Positions 34,435-43,814 of a stretch of 64,000 nt of DNA are shown here, in pieces. Source of the DNA: JACMLD01 sp038207265 (GTDB taxonomy: Bacteria > Bacteroidota > Bacteroidia > Chitinophagales > Chitinophagaceae); NCBI GenBank assembly GCA_038207265.1, contig JBBQZZ010000012.1, forward strand, positions 62,001-126,000, given 5' to 3'. Every line of letters starts with the position of its first letter. The first letter of the stretch is position 1. The translations under genes were made by a program, and so were the position numbers. Under the pieces are notes generated by a model. That model was not told the origin of the DNA and did not search any database. It saw only the letters and a list, made by a program, of their open reading frames with translations.

Positions 34435-35235
34435 GGATGGCTTTACAGAATGCACAGGTATTTTGGAATGGTTTACTATTTGCTTTGTATAACTGCCGCT
34501 AAACAATATATACCAGACTTGATCCAAGGTGATATTGATAATTATTATATCGTCATTTCTTTTGTATGCTACTTCTAAAATTTTTTCGGCAATATTTTCA
34601 CATTGATGTCTTTCGTAAGAAATATACTCACTATTTTACACAACAGCTTCTCTTACCGTTTTCAATTTATTGGTTAAAACACTAATTTCATATTCATCTT
34701 GTAGCTGGGCAACACACAGTAACTGGATTTTAGCCTCGTTCTTTTCAACAATTGGTTTACTGCAATCGTATTTTTCCGTAACGCCATCTACGTTTCTAAT
34801 TGGGTATAATACGGAATCAAATGTTCTTTTTTTAAATGACGGCGGTATGGTAAGTTCCGGTCAGCTGCATTCTTTTTTTGTAGCCATTGCATTGGAGCCA
34901 AGAAAAAACTCGTTCCAGCCAGAAGTACTACGTGTTCATCAATACTAATTCTTTCTGGTTGTTGAGTACATAACTGCTTACACAAATTGCAACGTTACCA
35001 ATTTCTTCATGGGCATCTACTACAAGTTTATTGCTTTTTTGTATGACAGCTTTGTGCCTTTCTATGTTTTCTTTTGCATCCTTTATTAATGTTTGCTCAA
35101 TTTCCGGCATTACGCCATGCATACCTGTTGTGTAAACACTTAACTGCGATTGAACGACATGCAATAAATTTATTTTAATAAAAAGTAAACCAAGCAGGCA
35201 ATAATGCCTACCGGCTTCTCTGCTTTGTTCTTTAC
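34435..35235 (-). pseudogene. Decayed two-domain universal stress protein
   Basis: Pieces in different frames of the minus strand reconstruct an Usp protein. The first is INLLHVVQSQLSVYTTGMHG with KLVVDAHEEIGNVAICVSSY and ELVLMNT. Next come LPYRRHLKKEHLIPYYTQLE and IQLLCVAQLQDEYEISVLTN. The last is GSYTKQIVNHSKIPVHSVKP, the typical end of the second domain. Several frameshifts and stops separate them. The short open frames in this 1.1-kb stretch are fragments, not genes. Confidence 0.78.
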
Positions 35236-35288
35236 CCCATTTTGATATTGGATATGAAAAATGGAAACTTGCATACTACAAAATATTT

Positions 35289-35823
35289 TTAGTATTGAAT
35301 GCTTTCCAGCTTTTTATAAATAGTTAATGTACACTGTCTGCTGTTAAAACCCATAATGGGGGAGTTGATTACTATAAAACTATCACTTCTTTTGTTAATG
35401 TTAGCTGAATCAGCCGTAATGAATGTTTCATTTACAAATGAGTTTATATTTTGCCCTTCTGATTTTTTTCGGTAGAACTGATAACAAGCCCATTAGTATT
35501 TGAAACCATGATAGATTGAAAATTCTTTTCATGCATCTTGCCGGCAGTAAATAAATTTGCTTGTTGATAATTTTTTCTAAACATTTCTTGACACATTGCC
35601 CATGCATAGAGCATTGCCGTTAGTTTTAAAGCCTCATATTGTTTTTCAGTATACTGCTCTTGTGCCGTTGCTATCAGCGATCTTATCTGATATTCTTTCC
35701 AAAACCAGATAATCAGAATAAATAACAATGCCACTACTGTAATAACGAGGGTTTTATTTTACCAACAAAATTTTCTTTGCTTTTATGTTGAGCGATAACA
35801 GGCTTGTTCACGTCTTGTATCAT
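35289..35823 (-). pseudogene. Frameshifted one-helix sensor-like protein
   Basis: Starting at the ATG at 35821-35823 the chain reads MIQDVNKPVIAQHKSKENFV. After a frame change a membrane helix (VALLFILIIWFWKEY) and about 80 residues follow, including HEKNFQSIMVSNTNGLVISS. After a second frame change it goes on NINSFVNETFITADSANINK and ends LTIYKKLESIQY. Restoring two frameshifts gives a protein of about 180 residues with one N-terminal helix and an outside domain that could be a small sensor. The family is not recognised. Confidence 0.65.
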
Positions 35824-35887
35824 TGTATAAATGCTTGGCCATTACAACAAGCAACAGGCTGTTAATAATAAAATAAGATAGCCTCAA

Positions 35888-36310
35888 TTAATTAGATTTT
35901 AAAATAACTGTATTGCCCGGGTAATTAATAGCAGCATCATCTTCGGCGGTAATAAAAAAGTTAACCGGTTTAAATGGTGTAATTGTTTTTAGTGACCCTT
36001 TTAAAGTTTTGGATAAAATGCCGGAACCACTTTGAAACTGACCAATATTTTTAGTGCCGTTATTTTCTGTCACCATCCATGCTACGTACGTTTTTTTAGG
36101 AGGATTTAAATTCAGTGAGGGTGCAAGATGTGTGGCCTTTAACTGAATCTGGTAGTTTTTATCTTTACCTTTTTTTACTGTGGCATAGGCTTCGGCAGCC
36201 GGAGCTATACCCGAATTGTTTAATACTATCTTTTTAGCGCAAGCTGATAATAAGACGACAGAACAAAACAGTATGCAAATTGTACTCACAAATGGTACTT
36301 TATTGTACAT
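35888..36310 (-). CDS. Predicted lipoprotein of unknown function
   Basis: A 140-aa protein with a lipoprotein signal (CILFCSVVLLSACAKK; lipobox LSAC). The mature domain looks beta-rich (YQIQLKATHLAPSLNLNPPK, KTYVAWMVTENNGTKNIGQF). No family recognised. It is divergent from the Crp/Fnr gene at 36417, so the two share a 106-bp intergenic region containing an FNR-like box. Confidence 0.72.
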   Translation of the reverse strand: MYNKVPFVSTICILFCSVVLLSACAKKIVLNNSGIAPAAEAYATVKKGKDKNYQIQLKATHLAPSLNLNPPKKTYVAWMVTENNGTKNIGQFQSGSGILSKTLKGSLKTITPFKPVNFFITAEDDAAINYPGNTVILKSN

Positions 36311-36381
36311 TTTAATTGAATTTTAGTTTTTATTGATTGTTTGTTTGATTTTTAAAGAAAGACTATTTTCAGGAAATAAAA

Positions 36382-36397
36382 GTTGATGGCTGTCAAC
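36382..36397. promoter_or_regulatory. FNR-like box between lipoprotein and Crp/Fnr genes
   Basis: GTTGATGGCTGTCAAC is a 6-bp dyad (GTTGA/TCAAC outer) that matches the FNR consensus TTGAT-N4-ATCAA at nine of ten positions. It ends 20 bp before the start of the Crp/Fnr gene, suggesting autoregulation. Confidence 0.5.
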
Positions 36398-36416
36398 CTT
36401 TTAAAAATATATTTTC

Positions 36417-37103
36417 ATGAATTTCGATATATCTAAATACCATTTTAAAAGTGTTAAACTGTTTGATGCAATATTACCTGTTTATATGAACGAGTTAAAA
36501 GACATATCAAAAACAGAACGGCTTAAAAAGGGAGAAGTACTTTACCGTGAGGGAAGTATGCCAAAGGCAGTGTACAGGGTAAAAAAGGGTAAAATAAAAA
36601 TTGAACAAACGGGAGAAGACGCCAATAGCCGTATTGTTTATATTTACACTATTGGTGAATATTTTGGATTTCGTCCGCTTTTGTGCAATGAAAAGCATCC
36701 TGTGTCTGCTATCGTTTTGGAAGAAAGTGAGATAGAAGTTTATGATGGCAGAGGTTTTTTAAATATTGCAAAGCGGTCGCCAAACTTGTCATTTAATTTG
36801 GTTGAAATTTTAAGTTTTGAATTTAACGTATGGATAAACCTGATTGGTTCTTTGTCTCACAAGTCTGCCAAAGAAAGAGTTGCTCTAATACTTCTTATAT
36901 TAAATGAAAAATATCAAACCAACAGTAAAGAAACTTGGATTACTTTGTCAAAGGCTGACATTGCTTGTTATTCTGAAACTACAGAAGAAACTGTTGTAAG
37001 AGTGCTAACTTTTTTTAAAGAACAAGGTATCCTTACCACCGAAGCAAGGAAAGTTATTATTAAAAACAGGCGGATGCTTGAAATTATTGCAGAGGGGTTT
37101 TAA
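36417..37103 (+). CDS. Crp/Fnr family transcriptional regulator
   Basis: A 228-aa regulator. The cyclic-nucleotide-type beta-roll spans about residues 15-125 (RLKKGEVLYREGSMPKAVYR, GKIKIEQTGEDANSRIVYIY) and the Crp-type helix-turn-helix about 165-220 (WITLSKADIACYSETTEETV). There is no N-terminal cysteine cluster, so it does not bind an Fnr-type [4Fe-4S] centre. Such proteins in Bacteroidota often control anaerobic or stress genes. An FNR-like box lies 20 bp upstream. With the paralogue at 22100-22425 dead, it may be the only Crp/Fnr protein for this region. Confidence 0.87.
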   Translation: MNFDISKYHFKSVKLFDAILPVYMNELKDISKTERLKKGEVLYREGSMPKAVYRVKKGKIKIEQTGEDANSRIVYIYTIGEYFGFRPLLCNEKHPVSAIVLEESEIEVYDGRGFLNIAKRSPNLSFNLVEILSFEFNVWINLIGSLSHKSAKERVALILLILNEKYQTNSKETWITLSKADIACYSETTEETVVRVLTFFKEQGILTTEARKVIIKNRRMLEIIAEGF

Positions 37104-37353
37104 AATCGACAGGAAAAAATTCGAAAGTATTATTACTCAGAGCCTAAAAAATCGGAATCCGTTATAATGGATGGCTGGTTTCAGAAAATTGTTCACTTAT
37201 ACTATAAAAGTAAGTCAATTTAGATATCAAAGAAATTTATCTGCGATGTAAAAGGATTTTTATTCGCCTACACCTGTTTGAAAGTTGTCGTCTTAATACT
37301 TAATTAATGCCGGGTTGTTAATTCACTCATTTTTTGAAATTATTTTTAGATCT

Positions 37354-38238
37354 TCATGATGACGGCGGACTAATCAGAGGACCATTGACGGCGAAAGCCG
37401 CACGCAGCATTACAACAGCAGTGTAGAGTATCACAACTATAACAATCCATCTTAATGTATCAAGTGGCAAAGATTTTACGATGAACGCAGCTATCAGTAC
37501 TGCAATCATACCTGGTATGGCCATTGCAACAGCAGCTTTTCTGTTATAAGCACCTTCACGGATAAATCTTATAGACGCAGGTGGCATCAGAAATGCACAG
37601 GATCCCATCATTATCGGGAACGCCACTTGTGGTGACATACCAAGCGCGAATACCAGCGCCATACAGGGAGCGTAAAGACCAATTCCGGTAGTCATTAATG
37701 CACCTAAAATAAAGTTGACTATTACGGCAATCAATAGCTTTCCATATTGAAGTCCGATAGCATCTCCTCCTCCTTTTATCCATTCCATATTCCTGGCTAG
37801 CATAAAACCAGCAGTAACCAATAGCGCAAATCCCATCGTTAAGCGAATTTTTTGCTCGGATAATTTTGAAACAATGCTGGCGCCGATGATTGCGCCGGCA
37901 GTTGCAGAAAGCAACATTAATATTAATGTTATGGGTTCTACCTTAATTACAGTAATAAAAATAATGGCCTGCAACAATACAGGGATGGTGTTAGCCACAT
38001 TCAATGTTCCGGGTAGCACCTTGTCTTCTGTTTGTTTGGTAAATTTTAATAATGCAGTTTGTGGTGCAAACGCTCCTATACCCAATACATCAAAGAAATT
38101 CACCACAAAGCCAATGCAACCTGCTTTTAACCAACTGATATTTTCCAGTTTATTTTTATGCTTCATAAAATCTCTTGTCAGAACAATGCTGAACCAGATC
38201 GTAAGTAGCACCAATGATATCCAGATTAAATAAATCAT
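37354..38238 (-). CDS. TauE/SafE family sulfite exporter-like permease
   Basis: A 294-aa membrane protein with about eight helices in two repeats (LKAGCIGFVVNFFDVLGIGA, ILGALMTTGIGLYAPCMALV). The family exports sulfite, sulfonates or other anions; the substrate here is unknown. The G-x-G-x-x-A-P start of each repeat is visible. It is a single gene on the minus strand, before the GH95 gene. Confidence 0.85.
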   Translation of the reverse strand: MIYLIWISLVLLTIWFSIVLTRDFMKHKNKLENISWLKAGCIGFVVNFFDVLGIGAFAPQTALLKFTKQTEDKVLPGTLNVANTIPVLLQAIIFITVIKVEPITLILMLLSATAGAIIGASIVSKLSEQKIRLTMGFALLVTAGFMLARNMEWIKGGGDAIGLQYGKLLIAVIVNFILGALMTTGIGLYAPCMALVFALGMSPQVAFPIMMGSCAFLMPPASIRFIREGAYNRKAAVAMAIPGMIAVLIAAFIVKSLPLDTLRWIVIVVILYTAVVMLRAAFAVNGPLISPPSS

Positions 38239-38288
38239 GTATGGCTGATAATTTGAAAAAAAGGATTTGTAATAAATGTATTATTTTT

Positions 38289-38500
38289 TTAAGACTTTTT
38301 TCTAAATATACCACAAGTCTCATTCCTCAATCCTCCAGGAATTTTTTCGGCATCTTTAATCACCATCATGGTTGATAAGTCTTCATTAGGTATCCGAACC
38401 GGAGAATTCACAAAAACGCATATCTTTAAACCTATCGGCTTCTTTAACTGTTTCTGAGCCCCTTCCTTCAAACCAATAAATTTAAATGTTGTAATGATAA
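38289..38500 (-). other. Possible gene remnant
   Basis: A minus-strand frame ends at 38289 with the sensible-looking sequence FVNSPVRIPNEDLSTMMVIK followed by KIPGGLRNETCGIFRKKS. Upstream it runs into the opposite-strand start of the GH95 gene, where it is a shadow. The stretch has coding-like codon use but no start of its own, so it may be the 3' fragment of a lost gene. Family not recognised. Confidence 0.3.
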
Positions 38501-40953
38501 AATGTTCTGCATTCATAAGTATTGTGATTATAGTATGTTCAGGTTCTGCCGTTATCGCACAAGACGATGATATAGCGGCTAAAATCAATAGCAGGATTTT
38601 TAACCCTTCAACCATGTTATGGTATGGTGAGCCAGCAAAAAAATGGGAGGAGGCTTTGCCTGTTGGGAATGGCCGTCTTGGTGCAATGGTATTTGGGAAA
38701 AATGGAGAGGAAAGAATTCAATTGAATGAAGAAACGTATTGGTCGGGCGGACCTTACTCAACGGTGGTAAAAGGTGGAGCGAAATGGTTGCCAGAGATTC
38801 AAAAGCTGGTGTTCGAAGAAAAATACCTTGCTGCACATAATTTATTCGGCAGGTATTTAATGGGCTACCCGGTTGAACAAATGAAATACCAATGCCTCGC
38901 CAATTTGCATTTGTTTTTTAATAAAGGGGATAGTGTCACTGATTATAAAAGATGGCTTAACCTGGAAACAGGAGTTACTGGTGTTTCTTATACTGCGAAC
39001 GGTATCCGTTATCAAAGAGAAGTATTTGCGTCGGCACCAGACCAGGTGATTGTTGTACGAATTACCGCCGATAGAACCGGAAGTGTTTCTTTTAAAGCAA
39101 ATCTTCGCGGTGAAAGAAACCAAACGCATTCCAATTACGCTACTGATTATTTCAGAATGGATCCATATGGTACAGACGGGTTGGTGCTGACAGGAAAATC
39201 TGCAGATTATATGGGTGTTGAAGGAAAAATAAAATATGAAGCAAGAATAAAAGCCGTTGCGGAAGGAGGCACTATCAAAACAGATGGCGTTGATCTGGTC
39301 ATCGAAAATTCCGATGCAGTAACAATCTATTTTGCAGCAGCAACTAATTTTATTAACTATAAAGATGTGAGTGCTGATCAGCACCAACGTGTGGATGATT
39401 ATTTCAAAGCAATCGAAAACAAAAAGTACAAAGCCATACTCGCGACTGGCATGGAGGACTATAAAAAATACTATAGCCGGGTGTCAATTAAATTACCCGT
39501 TGTACAAAATTCTTTTCTTGCAACACCGGATCGTATTCAAAAAATACAATCCACTCCTGATCCGTCGTTGTCTGCATTGAGTTATAATTTCGGCAGGTAT
39601 CTTTTGATAAGTGCTTCGCGTCCGGGTACAGAACCTGCCAACCTGCAAGGCATATGGAATAATGATATGAACCCACCCTGGGATTCAAAATACACTACCA
39701 ATATAAATACCGAAATGAATTATTGGCCAGTGGAAAGCGGCAACTTATCTGAATGCGCTGAACCTTTAACCCGCATGATTAAAGAGTTAACAGACCAGGG
39801 AGCAAAGGTTGCACGTGAACATTATGGCGCCAAAGGATGGGTGTTTCATCAGAATACAGACATCTGGAGAGTTGCCGCGCCAATGGACGGACCCACCTGG
39901 GGAACATTTACAGTTGGTGGGGCATGGCTCTGCACCCATTTGTGGGAGCACTATCAATACACGATGGATAAAGATTTTCTAAAAGAAGCTTATCCGTTGA
40001 TAGAAGGTTCTGTCCAGTTCTTTATGGATTTTTTAGTACCACATCCCAATGGAAAATGGTTGGTCACCAATCCTTCTACTTCACCAGAAAACTTCCCGGA
40101 TGGCGGCGGAAACAAACCATACTTTGATGAAGTTACTGCCGGATTCCGTGAAGGCACTACTATCTGCGCCGGTTCTTCTATTGACATGCAAATTCTTTAC
40201 GATCTTTTTGGTTATTATATCGAGGCCTCAGCAGTTTTACGAAAAAATGATTCTTTTCTGCAAAAGGTAAAAACAGCAAGAGACAAATTAGTACCACCGC
40301 AAATTGGTAAAGATGGTTCATTGCAGGAATGGGCCGATGACTGGAAATCGCTGGAAGAACATCACCGGCACTTTTCCCATATGTATGGATTATACCCGGG
40401 AAAAGTATTGTATGAAAAAAGAACCCCTGCATTAATAGCTGCTTATAAAAAAGTACTGGAAGAAAGGGGCGATGCCTCCACTGGTTTTTCAAGAGCGTGG
40501 AAGATGGCTTTATGGGCAAGGTTACATGATGGCAACCGTGCCAATAAAATTTATAAAGGATATATGAAAGAACAGAGTTGCATTTCATTATTTGCCTTGT
40601 GCGGCAGGGCACTGCAGGTTGATGGTAGCCTTGGCGTTACAGCCGCCATTACGGAAATGTTGATGCAATCGCACGATGGGTTTATTTCATTACTTCCGGC
40701 CTTACCCGACGAATGGAATGAGGGGGAATTTAAGGGGGTATGTGCCAGGGGTGCATTTGAGTTGGACTTTACATGGAAAAAAAATCAACTGAGTCATTTG
40801 AAAATTACCTCAAAAGCGGGAACGACTTGCCGGCTTGAAATACGGCGCCCTATAACGGTGAGCCATAATGGAAAAATAATGAATGTCAAAAAGCTACCAG
40901 ACGGGAACATCGAATTCAAAACAATAAAAGGTGAAGTATATGATGTTCTATAG
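38494..40953 (+). CDS. Glycoside hydrolase family 95 (alpha-L-fucosidase-type)
   Basis: An 819-aa secreted enzyme. The signal peptide (AFISIVIIVCSGSAVIAQ) is followed by the GH95 N-terminal domain (WEEALPVGNGRLGAMVFGKN, LNEETYWSGGP) and the (alpha/alpha)6 barrel with NINTEMNYWPVESGNLSEC (substrate-binding Asn residues), NPSTSPENFPDGGG (catalytic Glu region) and HFSHMYGLYPGK. The family cleaves alpha-1,2-fucose or related galactosides from plant and host glycans. The next gene, a BNR-repeat protein, is 112 bp downstream on the same strand. Confidence 0.9.
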   Translation: MIKCSAFISIVIIVCSGSAVIAQDDDIAAKINSRIFNPSTMLWYGEPAKKWEEALPVGNGRLGAMVFGKNGEERIQLNEETYWSGGPYSTVVKGGAKWLPEIQKLVFEEKYLAAHNLFGRYLMGYPVEQMKYQCLANLHLFFNKGDSVTDYKRWLNLETGVTGVSYTANGIRYQREVFASAPDQVIVVRITADRTGSVSFKANLRGERNQTHSNYATDYFRMDPYGTDGLVLTGKSADYMGVEGKIKYEARIKAVAEGGTIKTDGVDLVIENSDAVTIYFAAATNFINYKDVSADQHQRVDDYFKAIENKKYKAILATGMEDYKKYYSRVSIKLPVVQNSFLATPDRIQKIQSTPDPSLSALSYNFGRYLLISASRPGTEPANLQGIWNNDMNPPWDSKYTTNINTEMNYWPVESGNLSECAEPLTRMIKELTDQGAKVAREHYGAKGWVFHQNTDIWRVAAPMDGPTWGTFTVGGAWLCTHLWEHYQYTMDKDFLKEAYPLIEGSVQFFMDFLVPHPNGKWLVTNPSTSPENFPDGGGNKPYFDEVTAGFREGTTICAGSSIDMQILYDLFGYYIEASAVLRKNDSFLQKVKTARDKLVPPQIGKDGSLQEWADDWKSLEEHHRHFSHMYGLYPGKVLYEKRTPALIAAYKKVLEERGDASTGFSRAWKMALWARLHDGNRANKIYKGYMKEQSCISLFALCGRALQVDGSLGVTAAITEMLMQSHDGFISLLPALPDEWNEGEFKGVCARGAFELDFTWKKNQLSHLKITSKAGTTCRLEIRRPITVSHNGKIMNVKKLPDGNIEFKTIKGEVYDVL

Positions 40954-41065
40954 AATTTGACATTATGTTCCGGTAACGTGAATGCTTTAAAAAGAAAACC
41001 GGGCAATTAAATCTTTGTTCGGAATAACTCCCTTGGTTTTTATCAACAGCAATCAACTGAAAGGC

Positions 41066-43681
41066 ATGAAGAAAACCTATATTTTATTTCTTATCATTTC
41101 CTGTTGTGTATCAACAGGTGTTTATGCACAGCAAACTCAATCCCCTTTGGTTGCATCTTTCAAAGATTACCAGGAAATGAAAAAGAATACGCGTTTTCAT
41201 CTCGACTGGATTTCATTGGGTCCAATGGTAAATTCCGCAAGGGCTGATGTTGTACAAGTGGATGCTGCGCATCCGGGTACCATGTATGTTGGATTTGGAT
41301 CGGGAGGATTATGGAAGACGGTGAATAATGGTATCAGTTGGAATTGTGTTTTCCAGGAACAAGCCTCTTTGGGTATTGGCGATATGGAGTTGGCGCCCTC
41401 AGATCCAAATATTATTTATCTGGGAACGGGTGAAAATTTAAAAAAGCCCAGGAACTTTACGTTGCCGGGTACGGGCATGTATCGGTCAAACGATGCTGGT
41501 AAAACCTGGCAACATATCGGGTTAGAAGATTCCTGGTCTATTGCTGAAATTGCCATACACCCAACAAACCCGGATATTGTAATGGTTGCAGTATTGGGTC
41601 ATCTGTGGACAAAAAATAAAAATCGCGGTCTTTATCAAACAACCAATGGAGGTAAGACCTGGCAACATGTATTGTACAAAGATGATGCGACAGGTGCTAA
41701 TGATATCGTTATTGCTCCATCCAAACCGCAAATAATGTATACATCCATGTGGGAGTTGTATCCAGGTGTGAGTGGAAAAAACAGCGCTGTTTATAGAAGC
41801 ATTGATGGTGGCAAAAATTGGACAATATGTAATAAAGGTTTACCAGGTGGACCAATGGTAGGACGGATAGGGCTTGCTGTATCTTATACCAATCCACTGA
41901 AAGCGTATGCGCTTATTGATAACCGGGATAGCCTGGCTGGACAAGCCGCTGAACTTTACAAGACAACGGACGGAGGCAACACCTGGAATAAAACACATCG
42001 TACACCGTTTGCTATTTTCTCGGTGATCGGCTGGTATTTTACCGATGTGTATGTTAATCCAAAAAACGATGATGAAATCTATTGTTTAGGCGTTCGTCTC
42101 GCGCACAGTGTTGATGGCGGGAAAACATTTTCGTTAATTGGCGGTGAGGTGCAGCGGGCAACGCCTAGCCTTGCAAAAGGTTTTCATCTTGACCAGAGTG
42201 AATTATGGATCGACCCAAATAACCCGCGGCATATTGCTGCAGGCAATGATGGTGGTTTTTATGTTAGCTATGACGGGGGATTGAACTGGTTTCATTACAA
42301 CAATATTCCGGTTGGAGAATTTTATGATATCGCCATTGATCAAAAAAACTATACCATCTATGGAGGTACACAAGACAATGCAACTGTATTTGGGCCTCCA
42401 AAAGAACTTAATTTTTCAGCTCCGGACCCCTGGAAATACCTATGGATTGATCCCTGGGATGGTGGGGATGGTTGTGTAACGCAGGTTGATCCTGAAGACA
42501 ACAATACCGTTTACTATAGTGCCCAGCATGGAGATGCCATGAGGCTTGACAGGGCTGCGGACACTGTAGTTTCTATTATGCCCAAACTACCTATAGTGAT
42601 AAAAGACAGTTTGCATTTTAATTATGTTACCCCATATTTTATTTCGCCTCACCAGAAAGAAACACTATACCACGGTGGAAACTATATTTTTAAAAGCACG
42701 GATCGCGGCGATCACTGGAAAGTCATCAGCCCCAACCTGTCTATCGCAGCGAATAATGAAAAGCGTTCTTTTTCATGCGGTGCGCTGGCAGAATCAATTA
42801 TTCAGAAAGGCTGGCTTTTTGCAGGAACTGATAAAGGTGCATTCTGGATTTCTAAAAATGATGGCGCAACCTGGGAGGAAAACGATAAGGGGCTTGCAAA
42901 TAATTACATCCGTAGTATCTGCCCTTCCCGCTTTGCAAAAGAAAGAGTTTATGTTGCCATGACGGGCATTAACTACGACGACCTGGCCTGCTACCTTTAC
43001 GCATCAGATGATTGCGGAAAAAATTGGATCAGTATTGCTGCGGGTCTGCCCAACGAACCTGTAAATGTTGTCCTGGAAGATCCTTTGAATGAAAATATTC
43101 TGTATGCGGGATGTTTCCGGGGGGTCTATTTATCATTGGACAGGGGCAAACATTGGTCCTACCTGGGAAACAACATGCCCGGAACCGCGGTAGCGGATCT
43201 TGCCATCCAGGAAAGTACGATGGAATTAATAGCGGCTACCCATGGACGTGGTATTTTTAAGATCGACCTGCACCCCATACATGCGCTGGTCAACAATCAA
43301 TTTTCCACGGGTACAGATTATCTATTTGCAACAGCAGCCAGCCAGCTTCCCTGGTTTCAGTCTTCAAGTGGCGTACCCGATTACCGGACCTTTGAAAAAC
43401 CGACAGTTACCTACTGGCTGAACGAACCGAAACCGGTTACGCTTTCCATTTGCGACCAGGCGAAAAAACAACTATGGACGGTTCAATTGCCGGGCGTGAA
43501 GGGCTTTAATCAATTTCGATGGGATATGATCGTTAGCAGGTCGACAAGCGACATGCCTTATTTTACACAATATGAAAAATTCCTGGAGGCGGGAGACTAT
43601 AAAATGATACTTTCAACCGGGCAAGCCGAATTTGAACAGCCATTCTTGGTCACCAACTGCCAATCGCCCTATAAAAAGTAA
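41066..43681 (+). CDS. Secreted BNR/VPS10-like beta-propeller protein
   Basis: An 871-aa protein. I start at the Met at 41066 (MKKTYILFLIISCCVSTGVY), which begins a signal peptide; the track frame extends 17 codons upstream. At least ten Asp-box repeats of the S/T-x-D-x-G-x-T/x-W type are seen (NDAGKTW, TNGGKTW, IDGGKNW, TDGGNTW, VDGGKTF, YDGGLNW, TDRGDHW, KNDGATW, DDCGKNW, LDRGKHW), which build sortilin/sialidase-like propellers. A C-terminal beta-sandwich follows. It may bind or cleave glycans, consistent with its GH95 neighbour, but no catalytic set of a known glycosidase is obvious. Confidence 0.82.
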   Translation: MKKTYILFLIISCCVSTGVYAQQTQSPLVASFKDYQEMKKNTRFHLDWISLGPMVNSARADVVQVDAAHPGTMYVGFGSGGLWKTVNNGISWNCVFQEQASLGIGDMELAPSDPNIIYLGTGENLKKPRNFTLPGTGMYRSNDAGKTWQHIGLEDSWSIAEIAIHPTNPDIVMVAVLGHLWTKNKNRGLYQTTNGGKTWQHVLYKDDATGANDIVIAPSKPQIMYTSMWELYPGVSGKNSAVYRSIDGGKNWTICNKGLPGGPMVGRIGLAVSYTNPLKAYALIDNRDSLAGQAAELYKTTDGGNTWNKTHRTPFAIFSVIGWYFTDVYVNPKNDDEIYCLGVRLAHSVDGGKTFSLIGGEVQRATPSLAKGFHLDQSELWIDPNNPRHIAAGNDGGFYVSYDGGLNWFHYNNIPVGEFYDIAIDQKNYTIYGGTQDNATVFGPPKELNFSAPDPWKYLWIDPWDGGDGCVTQVDPEDNNTVYYSAQHGDAMRLDRAADTVVSIMPKLPIVIKDSLHFNYVTPYFISPHQKETLYHGGNYIFKSTDRGDHWKVISPNLSIAANNEKRSFSCGALAESIIQKGWLFAGTDKGAFWISKNDGATWEENDKGLANNYIRSICPSRFAKERVYVAMTGINYDDLACYLYASDDCGKNWISIAAGLPNEPVNVVLEDPLNENILYAGCFRGVYLSLDRGKHWSYLGNNMPGTAVADLAIQESTMELIAATHGRGIFKIDLHPIHALVNNQFSTGTDYLFATAASQLPWFQSSSGVPDYRTFEKPTVTYWLNEPKPVTLSICDQAKKQLWTVQLPGVKGFNQFRWDMIVSRSTSDMPYFTQYEKFLEAGDYKMILSTGQAEFEQPFLVTNCQSPYKK

Positions 43682-43814
43682 ACAACTGGTTTTTGCCGGC
43701 ACCCGAAAGAATGAATAAGGACAGGTCATCATTTAAATTGCACTTTTTTTCCTGTATCAATTGGGTAATATTGGCGGTAGATTTTGTAACTTAACAGGAT
43801 AACCACTTACAGGG

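Noticed and set aside
34788..35164. Two overlapping short open frames as small genes
   Set aside because: They are fragments of the same broken universal stress protein; together they align in order, separately they have no start or family.
35444..35734. 96-aa open frame as an intact membrane protein
   Set aside because: It begins inside the helix of a longer protein and ends at a frameshift; both ends continue in other frames.
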